Source: CBDHFQ01 sp965262565 (GTDB lineage Bacteria; Bacteroidota; Bacteroidia; J057). From it: a stretch of 64,000 nt of DNA. This document shows, piece after piece, positions 37,333 through 46,890 of this stretch. The position numbers were made by a program, and so were the translations under genes. Location of the stretch: the NCBI GenBank assembly GCA_965262565.1, contig CBDHFQ010000017.1, positions 248,001-312,000 of the forward strand. The letters are read 5' to 3'. The notes below the pieces were generated by a model that ran no database searches, was not told where the DNA came from, and worked only from the letters and a program-made list of their open reading frames with translations. Position 1 is the first letter of the stretch; every line of letters starts with the position of its first letter.

Positions 37333-38403
37333 TTATTGAAAAATGGCTATAATAGGACCTAATTGATTACCTGATGCAATATCTCCTATCTCTAACTCTG
37401 ACAGATAAGCCTTACTTATGGCGCCATCCAGGTATAATACATTGGTACATCCTTGCCGTATCATAAAGGAAGAGAGTTCATAAAATGTGACCCTTCGCCT
37501 GGAAATGGCAAATACTACATGACCTTCAGGAGTAATTCCTACAGCATTCCGTATATGCCGGTTAGGAGACCCGTCGTTAAATATGGGATTGATTTCTCCC
37601 TGATGAACCATCATAGGGCCAGACTGAGTGGCATACCAAATGTTAACAGAATCTTTAAGGGTCTGGTATTCCTGAGTAGTAACGACATATCCACGTTGGG
37701 AGGAATCAATGACAAATACACCATTGGGCTGTAAATAAAAGTTACCATATCCTTCAGTAAGTGTATCTAGAGGTTGCTGAATGTTTCCCTCCAATACTAA
37801 TAGGCCTTTTGCCAGGCGGTTAGGTTCGAACATTCCTCCATTCATGGCAAACATCAATTGCTTATTCTCATTATTGGCCATCTTCTCTATGGAAGAAAAG
37901 GTGTGTACAGCCTTGCGCTTCTTCTCTTTCTGATTGAAAAGTTGGATAGAAACTTTTTGGGGATTTACGACACAAGTGTAGAAGAGAAAAGATCTAAAAG
38001 AATCTGTAAATACATCCATACTTAATCGACGTGAAGCTGCCAGGGATAGCCTTTCATTTTCAGACTGGAGGGACCGATTAAGCTGCTCGAGTGAGTCGAT
38101 AAGGACATTGAGCGAAGATATTTGTCCCAATATTGTCTTATCCAGACTATCAATTTTTGACTCATCAATAGGATTTTCTGCATTTCCCTTTGAAAACGCT
38201 TGAGTGGTATCGACGTTAAACTGAGTCATCGAATCAATGGGCTGGGTGAAGGAGGAATCGGCAGAAGAAGTTTCCATTTTTGAAGTATCTTGATCAACTT
38301 GCCCTTTTGTTCCAGATACAAGGAGGAAACAATACGCCATTACAAGCACAATTTTATCCCTTCTGTAGAACTTTATGCTAATGAAATTGAGGATATAATG
38401 CAT
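37333..38403 (-). CDS. phosphodiester glycosidase-family (NAGPA) exported protein, copy 2
   Basis: The 356 residues contain an N-terminal signal peptide or anchor (hydrophobic core near LVMAYCFLLVSG), a Ser/Thr-rich stretch, a short coiled coil (about 88-120, LNVLIDSLEQLNRSLQSENE) and the NAGPA-like domain (about 160-356). The same motifs occur as in copy 1: FAMNGGMFEPNRLAKGLLV, GNFYLQPNGVFVI, ATQSGPMMVHQG, RNAVGITPEGHVVFAIS and LYLDGAISKAY. The domain is closest to copy 3, so the copies look like tandem duplicates that gained different N-termini. It lies 15 bases before copy 1 and 22 bases after copy 3. Confidence 0.87.
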   Translation of the reverse strand: MHYILNFISIKFYRRDKIVLVMAYCFLLVSGTKGQVDQDTSKMETSSADSSFTQPIDSMTQFNVDTTQAFSKGNAENPIDESKIDSLDKTILGQISSLNVLIDSLEQLNRSLQSENERLSLAASRRLSMDVFTDSFRSFLFYTCVVNPQKVSIQLFNQKEKKRKAVHTFSSIEKMANNENKQLMFAMNGGMFEPNRLAKGLLVLEGNIQQPLDTLTEGYGNFYLQPNGVFVIDSSQRGYVVTTQEYQTLKDSVNIWYATQSGPMMVHQGEINPIFNDGSPNRHIRNAVGITPEGHVVFAISRRRVTFYELSSFMIRQGCTNVLYLDGAISKAYLSELEIGDIASGNQLGPIIAIFQ

Positions 38404-38425
38404 ATGCTATAAAATTTCTGATCGC

Positions 38426-39286
38426 TCACAAAGGATAATTAGGTTGAAAAACACCTATGATAGGTCCTAATCCACGGCCATGCTCCAACCCTTCCAAGGA
38501 TAATTCAGGCAGATAAACCTTACTGACAAATCCGTCCAGATATAATGCCTGATGACATCTATGTTGTAACATGACCCTTGAAAGGTCATAAAAGGATATT
38601 TCTTCTGTAGAAATGGCGAATACCAATAGCCCTTCAGGAGTTACTCCTACTGCATTTCTAATGTGAAGATTAGCAGATCCATCTGTAAATTTGTGGTTAA
38701 TCACACTGTCTATGACCATCATTGGCCCAGATTGAGTAGCATACCTTATAGAATGACAAGCTATTAAAGAATCGAAGTCCGAAGTTTTTACAACAAAAGC
38801 TTCACCAAAATAATCTATCGCAAATATTCCATTCGGCTGAAGATAGAAGTTCCCGTATCCTTTCGTTATTGTATCAATTGGCTGAACCATCTTTCCATCA
38901 ATAATCAATAATCCCTGAGCTGATAAATCCCTTTTGAACATGCCTCCATTCATCGCAAAAGCAAGCTTTTTGCCTTCCTGCTGTGCGAGATGAGATATAG
39001 TTTCAAACGTATGTGTTCCTCCAGAACCATCAGGATTGAATAATTGAATATCAGCGGTCGATGGATGTACTTTATAGATAACATAAGCATGGTTTCTAAA
39101 ACTATCAATGAAAGACACAGGCGACATACTTAGAAAAGAGCCATGATCTCTTCCTGTATCTATATCCGTTTGATGCTTTGTGGTTGTACCTTTACTACTG
39201 CAAGCTCCCAAAAACATGCAGTATAGGCACATCAGACATAGATGCGTCCACAAAAGAATCTTATTTGATTGGCAATTAGTCCACAT
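38426..39286 (-). CDS. phosphodiester glycosidase-family (NAGPA) lipoprotein, copy 3
   Basis: I start at the ATG at 39286, giving 286 residues with a lipoprotein signal (lipobox FLGAC). The frame is open to 39358, but the extra residues would overlap the upstream gene by more than 80 bases. With this start the overlap is 11 bases, a coupling-type junction. The domain (about 70-280) shows FAMNGGMFKRDLSAQGLLI, GNFYLQPNGIFAI, ATQSGPMMVIDS, RNAVGVTPEGLLVFAIS and LYLDGFVSKVYLPE. It is therefore a membrane-anchored member, probably outer-membrane, beside two soluble ones. Its short N-terminus has no coiled coil. Confidence 0.87.
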   Translation of the reverse strand: MWTNCQSNKILLWTHLCLMCLYCMFLGACSSKGTTTKHQTDIDTGRDHGSFLSMSPVSFIDSFRNHAYVIYKVHPSTADIQLFNPDGSGGTHTFETISHLAQQEGKKLAFAMNGGMFKRDLSAQGLLIIDGKMVQPIDTITKGYGNFYLQPNGIFAIDYFGEAFVVKTSDFDSLIACHSIRYATQSGPMMVIDSVINHKFTDGSANLHIRNAVGVTPEGLLVFAISTEEISFYDLSRVMLQHRCHQALYLDGFVSKVYLPELSLEGLEHGRGLGPIIGVFQPNYPL

Positions 39287-40154
39287 AATATACCAATAAA
39301 TTGGTAGCATCATCCACTTTTTCCGGACCTTCAGCAATTTGATCCCCATCATCATCATATGCTTTCATGATATTTTTACCTCCAGTGTCAAGATTAAATA
39401 AGCCATACACCTCATAATCGATATCTTCTGTTAAATAACTGATCACTTTTTTTGCGGCTCTGTTGAGATAATCGCTTTCTGGATAATCGATGACCATGTG
39501 ATAAACAATTCCATGTTTCATACAAATGGCCAAAAATCTTCTTTCCGCCCTATCTCCATAGGTTAATTGATCAGTGGAAAATTCATAACCATGTGATTTA
39601 GTATACATGAGTTGAGTTTGAAATACTGTCGCACTTTTTTCTTTGGCCCATTGAAGAAATTGAATGCGTTCGCCTTGATTTCTTAGATTATAGGATTTCT
39701 TTTCTCCATTTCTTCCCACATTAACATGCTCCTTATCAATGTTGATCACAGCAATTCCACCTTCCTGAGCCCCACCATTATATACTATCACCAGGCCATC
39801 CATTGTCTGGTCAATGTTTCTATTAACAATCACTCCATTATCTACACATATGCCCAATGGAGGACTATCAGTATCCCAGGATTCGGAAAATGCTCCGGAA
39901 CAGTAAAAAAGGATATCCTTTCCGTCTTTCCATTCCTGAAATTGTTCGTTAGCATTTTGAGCAAAATATTTTGCCTTGATTCCTGTGCCACTCCCTTTTC
40001 GGCTAAAATTGTATACAATAAATTCCTTTCCATCGAACTCTACTTCAGTTCGGGAATACGATCCATCCAAAAATTCCTGGGAAAATGACGTTTGAGAGCA
40101 ATATATCCCAAAGACAAAGAGGAACATTGTAGAAAGCTTATAGACCCTAAGCAT
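39276..40154 (-). CDS. divergent NAGPA-like exported protein, first gene of the cluster
   Basis: The 292-residue protein has a signal peptide (cleavage after SFSQ). It looks unlike its neighbours at first sight, but the order of its motifs is the same: ILFYCSGAFSES lines up with the FAMNGGMF block, PLGICVDNGVIVNR with the pass-through loop, GLVIVYNGGAQEGGIAVINI with the GNF...NG strand, and NLDTGGKNIMKAY with the final LYLDG block. The QSGP motif seems replaced by QLMYTKSHG, so activity may differ or be lost. This is by-eye alignment, not a search. The next gene starts inside its last 11 bases. About 280 bases of AT-rich DNA lie upstream; I recognise no promoter box in them. Confidence 0.65.
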   Translation of the reverse strand: MLRVYKLSTMFLFVFGIYCSQTSFSQEFLDGSYSRTEVEFDGKEFIVYNFSRKGSGTGIKAKYFAQNANEQFQEWKDGKDILFYCSGAFSESWDTDSPPLGICVDNGVIVNRNIDQTMDGLVIVYNGGAQEGGIAVINIDKEHVNVGRNGEKKSYNLRNQGERIQFLQWAKEKSATVFQTQLMYTKSHGYEFSTDQLTYGDRAERRFLAICMKHGIVYHMVIDYPESDYLNRAAKKVISYLTEDIDYEVYGLFNLDTGGKNIMKAYDDDGDQIAEGPEKVDDATNLLVYYVD

Positions 40155-40432
40155 ATGATTAGTGTAAAAATGGTAATAAATTCGGCTAAAAAATTAACAT
40201 GCTAATTGACAAATCGTGTATTGATATGGACACCACCTATAACTAAAGGTTGGAATCCAATGATCAAAAAATAAAATAATTTAACATATAAATGTCTTCT
40301 CAATAAGACATAAGCCTTATCGGGATAGATAAAGCGTCCGGCGGAATAGATTTCTGAATAATTGACTCTATCTTATTCGAAATACAAATGTGAAAGTTTT
40401 GTTAAAAATGCATTTTCTTGATATCACATAAT

Positions 40433-41716
40433 TCACGACTTACCTTTCTTTCTAGCTTGGGAAACATATTTTTTAAGGATGGAAAAATATGGGTTGGATA
40501 AAGTCCCCACTGCGATAGGTCCAAAAACCATTACAGGCAGAAAAGCAGCTAACCAAGGATCAACTACATCTTTTCTAGCCAATCTATCACCATTCGTCTT
40601 TAATACGTAAAAAATGACAAAACACAACACAGCTATAAGGGCAGGTCTCCCAATTCCTTTCCCTCTCCCTTTTATGGAAGCTCCCAATCCAACTCCCAGC
40701 ATCATAAAAATGAAGACCGATAAAGCTAATGTATGCATAGCAGCGAACTCATATCTATAGCGAGGAATTAATTTTTCTACTTCTTCTAATTCACTTGTTA
40801 ATTGTTCTGTACCCATAAGACCATGCTCATCCTCTTCCTCCTCTTTCTTTTCAAAAGTCTGGGTTAGTTGAGATTCCAACCATTTTTTCCGTTGGTACAA
40901 ACTATCAATAGAATAAATTAATTCCTGCCGATGTAAGGTTCGATAATTTCTAAATCTTTGCAAGTCTGATGGAGCATATGTGGATGAAGGCCCGGGAATG
41001 CGTACATACATAGAGTCAAAATAGGTCCGACCAAATTTATTCGAACTAACCTCCTCACTTTCTTCCCCTAATTCCTGATATCTGCTTCCCTGGTAAAGAA
41101 TTAGCATTTTTCGTTGACTCGAAGGATTATGAATCAATCTTCCAGAATCTGCCAAAGTAACAATCCTGCTTAATGTATCCGTTTCAGCAATGTATACATC
41201 GTACAAGATTCCCGATTGATTATTTTTATCAGAAATTCTTATCGTATATCCAGGAATATGATCAGTAAAGTATCCTGGTTGTAGAGCTGCCTGAGGATTT
41301 TCATACATACTTTGATACATTATTGCCCTAATATGTAATTCCACCTTAGGTACCAGGAAAAAGCTGTAGGCCCAAATTCCAACGGTAAAGAATAGCGCCA
41401 TGATCCAAAGAGGGGTATATACTTTCAACGTACTGATTCCCGAAGCGTGAGCAGCCATTAACTCATTCTGGTCTAACATACTACTCACAGTTACCAGTCC
41501 GGCAGCAAGAATGGATAAAGGGACAGCTACAGAAAGTACTTTGATCAAAATAAACAATAGCAATCGTCCCATTATAGTAGCTTTGATTCCGCTGGCTACC
41601 AAGGCAGATAAGTGCATGGCCAGGGAATCTATGATCAGGATAAACAATAATATTCCTATACTCATAAAAAAGAATCGCAGAAAAGTAGAGGAAACGAGAT
41701 AGTACAATCGATTCAT
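40433..41716 (-). CDS. LptF/LptG-family lipopolysaccharide export permease
   Basis: I prefer the ATG at 41716 (MNRLYYLVSSTFLRFFFMSI), which has AGGA eight bases upstream; the ATG at 41740 is an alternative. The protein has the YjgP/YjgQ layout: three N-terminal membrane helices, a periplasmic beta-jellyroll (about 140-320) and three C-terminal helices, with family marks near PLSILAAGLVTVSSM and DQNELMAAHASGIS. LptF and LptG form the inner-membrane part of the Lpt bridge with ATPase LptB. In Bacteroidota the two are similar, so I do not choose between them. A charged insert (about 290-320, KKEEEEDEHGLM) in the periplasmic part is longer than usual. No other lpt gene is near. Confidence 0.85.
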   Translation of the reverse strand: MNRLYYLVSSTFLRFFFMSIGILLFILIIDSLAMHLSALVASGIKATIMGRLLLFILIKVLSVAVPLSILAAGLVTVSSMLDQNELMAAHASGISTLKVYTPLWIMALFFTVGIWAYSFFLVPKVELHIRAIMYQSMYENPQAALQPGYFTDHIPGYTIRISDKNNQSGILYDVYIAETDTLSRIVTLADSGRLIHNPSSQRKMLILYQGSRYQELGEESEEVSSNKFGRTYFDSMYVRIPGPSSTYAPSDLQRFRNYRTLHRQELIYSIDSLYQRKKWLESQLTQTFEKKEEEEDEHGLMGTEQLTSELEEVEKLIPRYRYEFAAMHTLALSVFIFMMLGVGLGASIKGRGKGIGRPALIAVLCFVIFYVLKTNGDRLARKDVVDPWLAAFLPVMVFGPIAVGTLSNPYFSILKKYVSQARKKGKS

Positions 41717-41883
41717 TTTCCATCCTAACGATTCAAACATGCTTCTAACTTAATATGGTTGAAAATTTCTCATTGCCGATTAATTTACGAGTTTGTTGGC
41801 TACATGATACCTTTCCCTGTTAAATATTATGAGAAGATTTGTAGGCAACCTCATATCCTATGTATGTACTGTAATTATATCTA

Positions 41884-43305
41884 TCAACGAGGTAAGGCTT
41901 CAAGAATTTGACTGAGAAATTGTTCTTCATTAAATCGGAATCTGAGTGGCGTAAATCCCAATCTGACCACGACCAAATGGTGTGAAGGGAATATAAAAAC
42001 GTATTGTCCCTCAAATCCTGATGCCCAGTACAAATCTTTTGGCAAACTGGGCCATCTTCTTTCCTTACCCGTTTCATCGGATCCAGCATTCAACCAGAAG
42101 TGAGCCCCATAATACCCTCTTTCTGCAGGAGGAGATGGTGTTCTCGCATATGCTGCCCAACCTTCAGGCAATATACGTTCTCCAAACCACTCCCCTTCCC
42201 ATAAATACAGCAATCCAAATTTAGCCCATTCCCTTGGTGTTGCGAACATAAAAGAAGAGCCTACATAAGTTCCACCTGGATCTTGCTCCAGACTTACGGA
42301 AGTCATCCCTATTTTTTCAAACAAATAGGTGAAGGGAAAATCATCATATTCAGCCTCCTGTATATGATTCCTAAGCATCATAGAAACAATATTTGTTGTC
42401 CCACTGCTGTATTTCCAATGACTACCTGGAGCATGTTTCAACTTTCTACTGGCAGCATACTGACCAGCATTCGATTCCTGGAATAGCATTCTCAACGCAT
42501 GTGAAGGAAGAACATATATTTCCTGAAAGGCTAAACCACTTCTCATTTGCAGTAAATGATCGAGGGTTATATTTGCTCTTTCGTCTGATTGACCTTTCCA
42601 TATAGACACTGGTGCAGGGGATTCAAGCTCCAACTTTCCTTGCATGTTAAGAATTCCTGTCAATGCATGGGTAACGCTTTTGGTCATGGACCACCCCATT
42701 TGAGGCATGGCTGCATTAAATCCCCCTGCATATCGCTCTCCTATGATTGCGGAATCATACACAACGATGACTGCTCTGGTACCTTTATCCTCCCCTTTTT
42801 CTGTTGGTTCAAAGCTCCACGCAAGAGCATCATTCATTTTATCTATATCTACTCCTTTTCTATACGCTATATCTGCCCATCCTTCTTCAGCAGATCCCCA
42901 TCTTAATAAGGTATCTACTAAAGAGGCATTTACCTGAATCATTGGCACATAATCCCTCCGCACAGCTTCTATTTCCTCATCCAGCGCCAATAACCTGCAA
43001 CCTCTTTTCTCGTCTACATATATAGCAGTTCTCTTCCCCATACCCAGGACGGAAGCAGTCGCAACGCCCTTAGACGTATCCGATTCGGACCAGATAAAAG
43101 GATATATACTCAATTCCTGCGCACGGACATCTTCTTCAGAACGGCCTCCCACAAAGACACAGGAACACAACACTTTAGCAGCATAACCTGCCGCCATATA
43201 TCTTGCCATTATCAACACACAAGATATTCCTGCTACGATCAGAAGGAAGATGACAGATATAATAATAAGTGTTTTTTTTAGAAGTAGCATAAATGAAATG
43301 ATCAA
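41884..43305 (-). CDS. class C beta-lactamase-like serine hydrolase
   Basis: The 473 residues have an N-terminal membrane helix or signal anchor (about 10-33) and a penicillin-binding-type hydrolase domain. The catalytic pair is in SMTK (Ser206, Lys209), and KYSSGT stands at the Tyr-x-Asn position. Relatives include esterases, D-aminopeptidases, transpeptidase-like proteins and 6-aminohexanoate-dimer hydrolases, so the substrate is open. The extra N-terminal 150 residues before the catalytic domain contain two close cysteines (LCSCVF) and are unlike a simple beta-lactamase. It precedes the LptF/G-type gene by about 170 bases on the same strand. Confidence 0.85.
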   Translation of the reverse strand: MIISFMLLLKKTLIIISVIFLLIVAGISCVLIMARYMAAGYAAKVLCSCVFVGGRSEEDVRAQELSIYPFIWSESDTSKGVATASVLGMGKRTAIYVDEKRGCRLLALDEEIEAVRRDYVPMIQVNASLVDTLLRWGSAEEGWADIAYRKGVDIDKMNDALAWSFEPTEKGEDKGTRAVIVVYDSAIIGERYAGGFNAAMPQMGWSMTKSVTHALTGILNMQGKLELESPAPVSIWKGQSDERANITLDHLLQMRSGLAFQEIYVLPSHALRMLFQESNAGQYAASRKLKHAPGSHWKYSSGTTNIVSMMLRNHIQEAEYDDFPFTYLFEKIGMTSVSLEQDPGGTYVGSSFMFATPREWAKFGLLYLWEGEWFGERILPEGWAAYARTPSPPAERGYYGAHFWLNAGSDETGKERRWPSLPKDLYWASGFEGQYVFIFPSHHLVVVRLGFTPLRFRFNEEQFLSQILEALPR

Positions 43306-43486
43306 TGGAAATATACAACCTGATAATAAAGATGATCAACAAGCGAATCGATGTATGAAATATTAAGACATTTTTTACAAATAAATGATTTATCAGACAG
43401 CCTTTTTCATCTTCTGTTGTCATTCTTTAGTCTTGGCTCACATACATAAAATATTATATTTAAATTAGATAGAACAATATACTTGT

Positions 43487-44107
43487 ATGTTACGACCTAC
43501 AGAATTAGCACATATGTTTGGAAAAATTGATCTCTTTTTACTGGATCAATTGCTTAAAGGCAATTTCGCCTCACATATGCGAATTCTGGATGCTGGATGT
43601 GGTTGGGGACACAATTTGAAATATTTATGTTCCCTGGGAATGGATGTACATGGTATTGATACTGATTTTCAAGCTATTAGCCACGTTCAATCATTTGCAA
43701 AATCCCATTATCCCGATGTCTATATGGATCGCTTTCGACACGAGGCTATAGAAGATACGAGCTTTTCCGAGGCATTTTTTCAAGCGATATATTGTATTGC
43801 AGTGTTACATTTTTCCCATCACCATCGGCACTTCAAACATTTAATAGATCATTTGTGGAGGGTTTTAGCGTTAGAAGGAATAATGTTTGTGCGTCTCTGG
43901 ATCAATCAGGAGGTTCCCTTAGGCTGGGCAGATAAAGGAGCAGGAGTATTTGTGAATCTATCTGATCAGGTGGTATATCTTCCTACTTTACAAGAAGTTT
44001 TAACTATTCAGGATCAATTAGAAGCCAGAGCTTATGAACCTTATGTAGTGGTTAAGTATAATGGTGAACCTTGCATTTTGAACTGGTATTTACAGAAAAA
44101 GGGGTAA
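43487..44107 (+). CDS. class I SAM-dependent methyltransferase
   Basis: The 206-residue cytoplasmic protein has a complete SAM-binding loop ILDAGCGWGHNLKYL, followed by MDVHGIDTDFQAI, with the acidic residue that binds the ribose, and a motif IV in AFFQAIYCIAVLHF. The C-terminal part (VGWADKGAGVFVNLS) is short. It should be an N- or O-methyltransferase for a small molecule; no substrate clue exists. The start of the TPR kinase gene follows its stop codon by one base, so they form a two-gene transcript, and the methyltransferase might modify a signal or a component of that pathway. This link is inference. Confidence 0.88.
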   Translation: MLRPTELAHMFGKIDLFLLDQLLKGNFASHMRILDAGCGWGHNLKYLCSLGMDVHGIDTDFQAISHVQSFAKSHYPDVYMDRFRHEAIEDTSFSEAFFQAIYCIAVLHFSHHHRHFKHLIDHLWRVLALEGIMFVRLWINQEVPLGWADKGAGVFVNLSDQVVYLPTLQEVLTIQDQLEARAYEPYVVVKYNGEPCILNWYLQKKG

Positions 44108-44108
44108 C

Positions 44109-46295
44109 ATGAGCAGGATTGAATCAAATATATACATAAGAAAATATAGCCAAATGAACTTATTCAGCTTGGCCAAATACCTTACAGTTGGAATTTGGGG
44201 GATGATAGTATGTTTGGTGAGTGTTTTGGGACAACATCAAATACAAGAATTAGAAGAAGCAATACAGAACACCACGGGAATTAATAAAATAAGACTCCAA
44301 AATCAATTAGCCAATTTGTATTTATCCTCCTCTCCTAGTAAGGCTATTGTGGAGGTACATCATTCTTTTGACGAAATACGCCAAGAGGAAGAGAATGGAG
44401 GAAAATTAAGTGAAGAGTGGCGCATGTTGAAAGCGGATGCATATAATGTGAGAGGTGAAGCCAGATTTGAATTGGGAAATATGGACGCTGCATTAAATGA
44501 CTTTCAACGAGCCATGGAAATTAGTACCAATATTCACTATGAAGAGGGGATGCTGATTGCTGGAGAAAATTTAAAAAACTGGGCACTGGAAGAAACAGAA
44601 AAGAAAGGTTGGGGTGGTTTAGGAAATTTTGGAAAGCGATTAGGAGAAAGCATAGATAAATGGATCAATGATGATTTAAATCTACCTCTTCTTATTAATA
44701 ATGCCAGAGAAGAAATAGCTATTGAATTAGAAAAGGAGGGAAATTATCAAAAATCCATGCAATATTGGCTTAGGTCACTTTCCCACGCTAAGAAAAACGG
44801 GGATGTGTTAAAGCAACAGGAAATTCAGACTCATATTGCTGAATTACAAAATAAAATGGGCAAGCATGAACAAGCTCTTCAAACAGTAGAAGCGGATATT
44901 GAGGATATTTCTGGCAAATCTGATTCTATTGCTGTAGCGATGATTATGCCTTCAAAAGAAATAAGCATTAATAGAATAGAAAATGAAGATCAGGTGCTGG
45001 TAGCTAAAGGTGTTGATAGTAATAAATTGTTATCGCCTAATATTTCCAGAAACAGCGAACATCCTGGGGTGAATACCACTTCAAGTCCTACCTCATCTGC
45101 TGCTCCCAGAACTTGGGGATCTAATAGATATTACGATGATTTGAAAAGTAGGATAGCGGAAATGGAACAACAACAGAAGTTGGACTCATTGAATACTTCT
45201 ATAAAAATAGCGGAAAAAGCGAGGGAGGTTGCTGATTTGCAGCAAGCTCAATACAAACAACAAGCAATATTGAAGGAAAAATTGCTATTACTAGAGAAAC
45301 AAAAATATATGAGAAATATTTTGTTGTCAGGATTCACTTTCATTCTGGGCATTGTAATACTGTTATCCATTCTCTATTTCAATCACAAAAAATCTCATAA
45401 AAAATTAACAAATACCTATAAAGAGCTGGAAAAATCTCACGAAGATTTAAAGGCTACTCAATTAAAGCTGGTAGAATCTGAGAAAATGGCTTCTTTAGGA
45501 CAGTTGACGGCGGGCATTGCTCATGAAATTAATAATCCCGTTAATTTTATATCTGGTAATATTATTCCCTTGCGCAGAGATGTGGACGATCTATGTGAAT
45601 TAATTTATTCTTATGAGAAAATCATTCAAGATAATAAACTGGAATCGTATTTTGATGATATTTATTTATTGCAAGAAGAGATTGAATTAAGTTATCTCAC
45701 TGAGGAAATTCAGGCATTACTTGAGGGAATTAATGAAGGGGCAAATAGAACGACAGAAATTGTGAAAGGATTAAGAACGTTTGCCCGCGTAGATGAAGAA
45801 GCAAGTAAATCCTTTGATATTCATCCTGGTATTGAGTCTACCCTAACTTTATTACAGAACAAATGCCAGGATATATTAATTGAGAAAGACTTTGGGAGCT
45901 TGGTACCGGTAGAAGGATATCCAGGAAAGATCAATCAGGTGTTTATGAATATTCTCAATAATGCTATCCAGGCTATTGAGGAAAAGCGTAAAGAAGATCC
46001 CGAATTTAACGGACAAATTAACATTCGTACTTATAAGTCAGACGAAGAAATTTTCATTTCTATTAAAGATAATGGACCTGGCATTCCAGATCACTTTAAA
46101 GCTAAAATCTTCGAGCCATTTTTCACGACTAAAGAGATTGGGGTTGGTACAGGGCTTGGATTGGCTATTTGTCTCGGAATTATCGAGAAGCACAATGGTA
46201 AAATTGATATTGATAGCCAAAAAGGAGAATATACTGAAGTTCTTATTCAACTACCGATTAAGCAACCAAAAGACCAGGATACAGAGACAACCTAG
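44109..46295 (+). CDS. membrane-bound TPR-domain sensor histidine kinase
   Basis: The 728-residue protein has a signal anchor near residues 20-40, a periplasmic TPR region (about 60-290: LKADAYNVRGEARFELGNMD, AALNDFQRAM), a coiled coil (about 340-395), a transmembrane helix (about 402-425, ILLSGFTFILGIVILLSILY) and a kinase. The phospho-acceptor is His472 in GIAHEINNP, followed by NNAIQAIEE (N box), DNGPGIP (G1) and GVGTGLGLAI (G2). It starts one base after the methyltransferase stop, behind a GGGG ribosome-binding site. No receiver domain is attached and no response regulator gene is adjacent. Its kinase half is closely similar to that of the gene ending at 46891. Confidence 0.9.
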   Translation: MSRIESNIYIRKYSQMNLFSLAKYLTVGIWGMIVCLVSVLGQHQIQELEEAIQNTTGINKIRLQNQLANLYLSSSPSKAIVEVHHSFDEIRQEEENGGKLSEEWRMLKADAYNVRGEARFELGNMDAALNDFQRAMEISTNIHYEEGMLIAGENLKNWALEETEKKGWGGLGNFGKRLGESIDKWINDDLNLPLLINNAREEIAIELEKEGNYQKSMQYWLRSLSHAKKNGDVLKQQEIQTHIAELQNKMGKHEQALQTVEADIEDISGKSDSIAVAMIMPSKEISINRIENEDQVLVAKGVDSNKLLSPNISRNSEHPGVNTTSSPTSSAAPRTWGSNRYYDDLKSRIAEMEQQQKLDSLNTSIKIAEKAREVADLQQAQYKQQAILKEKLLLLEKQKYMRNILLSGFTFILGIVILLSILYFNHKKSHKKLTNTYKELEKSHEDLKATQLKLVESEKMASLGQLTAGIAHEINNPVNFISGNIIPLRRDVDDLCELIYSYEKIIQDNKLESYFDDIYLLQEEIELSYLTEEIQALLEGINEGANRTTEIVKGLRTFARVDEEASKSFDIHPGIESTLTLLQNKCQDILIEKDFGSLVPVEGYPGKINQVFMNILNNAIQAIEEKRKEDPEFNGQINIRTYKSDEEIFISIKDNGPGIPDHFKAKIFEPFFTTKEIGVGTGLGLAICLGIIEKHNGKIDIDSQKGEYTEVLIQLPIKQPKDQDTETT

Positions 46296-46339
46296 TACGA
46301 ATAAAAAATATGATAAATTCTCAGGATATGCCTCAGCAT

Positions 46340-46621
46340 TTACTCCTCTTCCCAGGACATTAAGATTTTATTTGTATTTGCGAAGTTCCAACCTGTGTAC
46401 TCGTATGGCATTTTTCTATCTTCCGGTTTTAAGTAATATTTCATTTCTCCTAAATCTGTAGCAATTACTTCTCCAACTCTTTCTGGTTCAATTTTTTTTG
46501 TTCCGTGATAAAGGACTCCGTTTATCCCTTCATTTGGCTGCCCTTTAGAAATATAGAAAAGTTGTAGCTTCCATTTTCCGAGCTTTAATTCTCTATCAGG
46601 TTTCATTAGCTTATTCTCCAA
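46340..46621 (-). CDS. hypothetical 93-residue protein
   Basis: The predicted protein has ordered-looking beta strands (LKLGKWKLQLFYISKG, GINGVLYHGTKKIEPERV, GEVIATDLGEMKYYL) and ends GWNFANTNKILMSWEEE, with no signal peptide or known motif. An exact TAACTTTG -7 box lies about 70 bases upstream, which supports transcription. It sits between the two related histidine kinase genes, close behind the end of the TPR kinase and in the same direction as the propeller kinase. I do not recognise a family. The 269-base gap upstream of it is AT-rich; besides that box I see nothing in it. Confidence 0.5.
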   Translation of the reverse strand: MENKLMKPDRELKLGKWKLQLFYISKGQPNEGINGVLYHGTKKIEPERVGEVIATDLGEMKYYLKPEDRKMPYEYTGWNFANTNKILMSWEEE

Positions 46622-46689
46622 AACTCAACTATTATGATATAACAATGATCTACTAGAAATTACCCCTATTGATTGATTAAACAGTCATA

Positions 46690-46697
46690 CAAAGTTA
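46690..46697 (-). promoter_or_regulatory. TAnnTTTG -7 box upstream of the 93-residue protein gene
   Basis: TAACTTTG on the minus strand matches the consensus exactly. The nearest TTTG upstream is about 28 bases away, farther than the usual 17-21, so the -33 element is missing or atypical. Confidence 0.35.
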
Positions 46698-46890
46698 CAA
46701 TTATATTACTATAATTCGTATTAGGCAAAGAATTTAACGAAAAAAAATATATGAGATGATAATACATCATAGATCGAATTCTTGAGAGGCAATTTAGAAC
46801 ACTATTCTAATATTTCGAAGACAAAAATAAAAAAGTGTTACTTTATTTTAAATTCGTTAGAGAAGAAGAATAATTCTATGTTAGAAAAAA

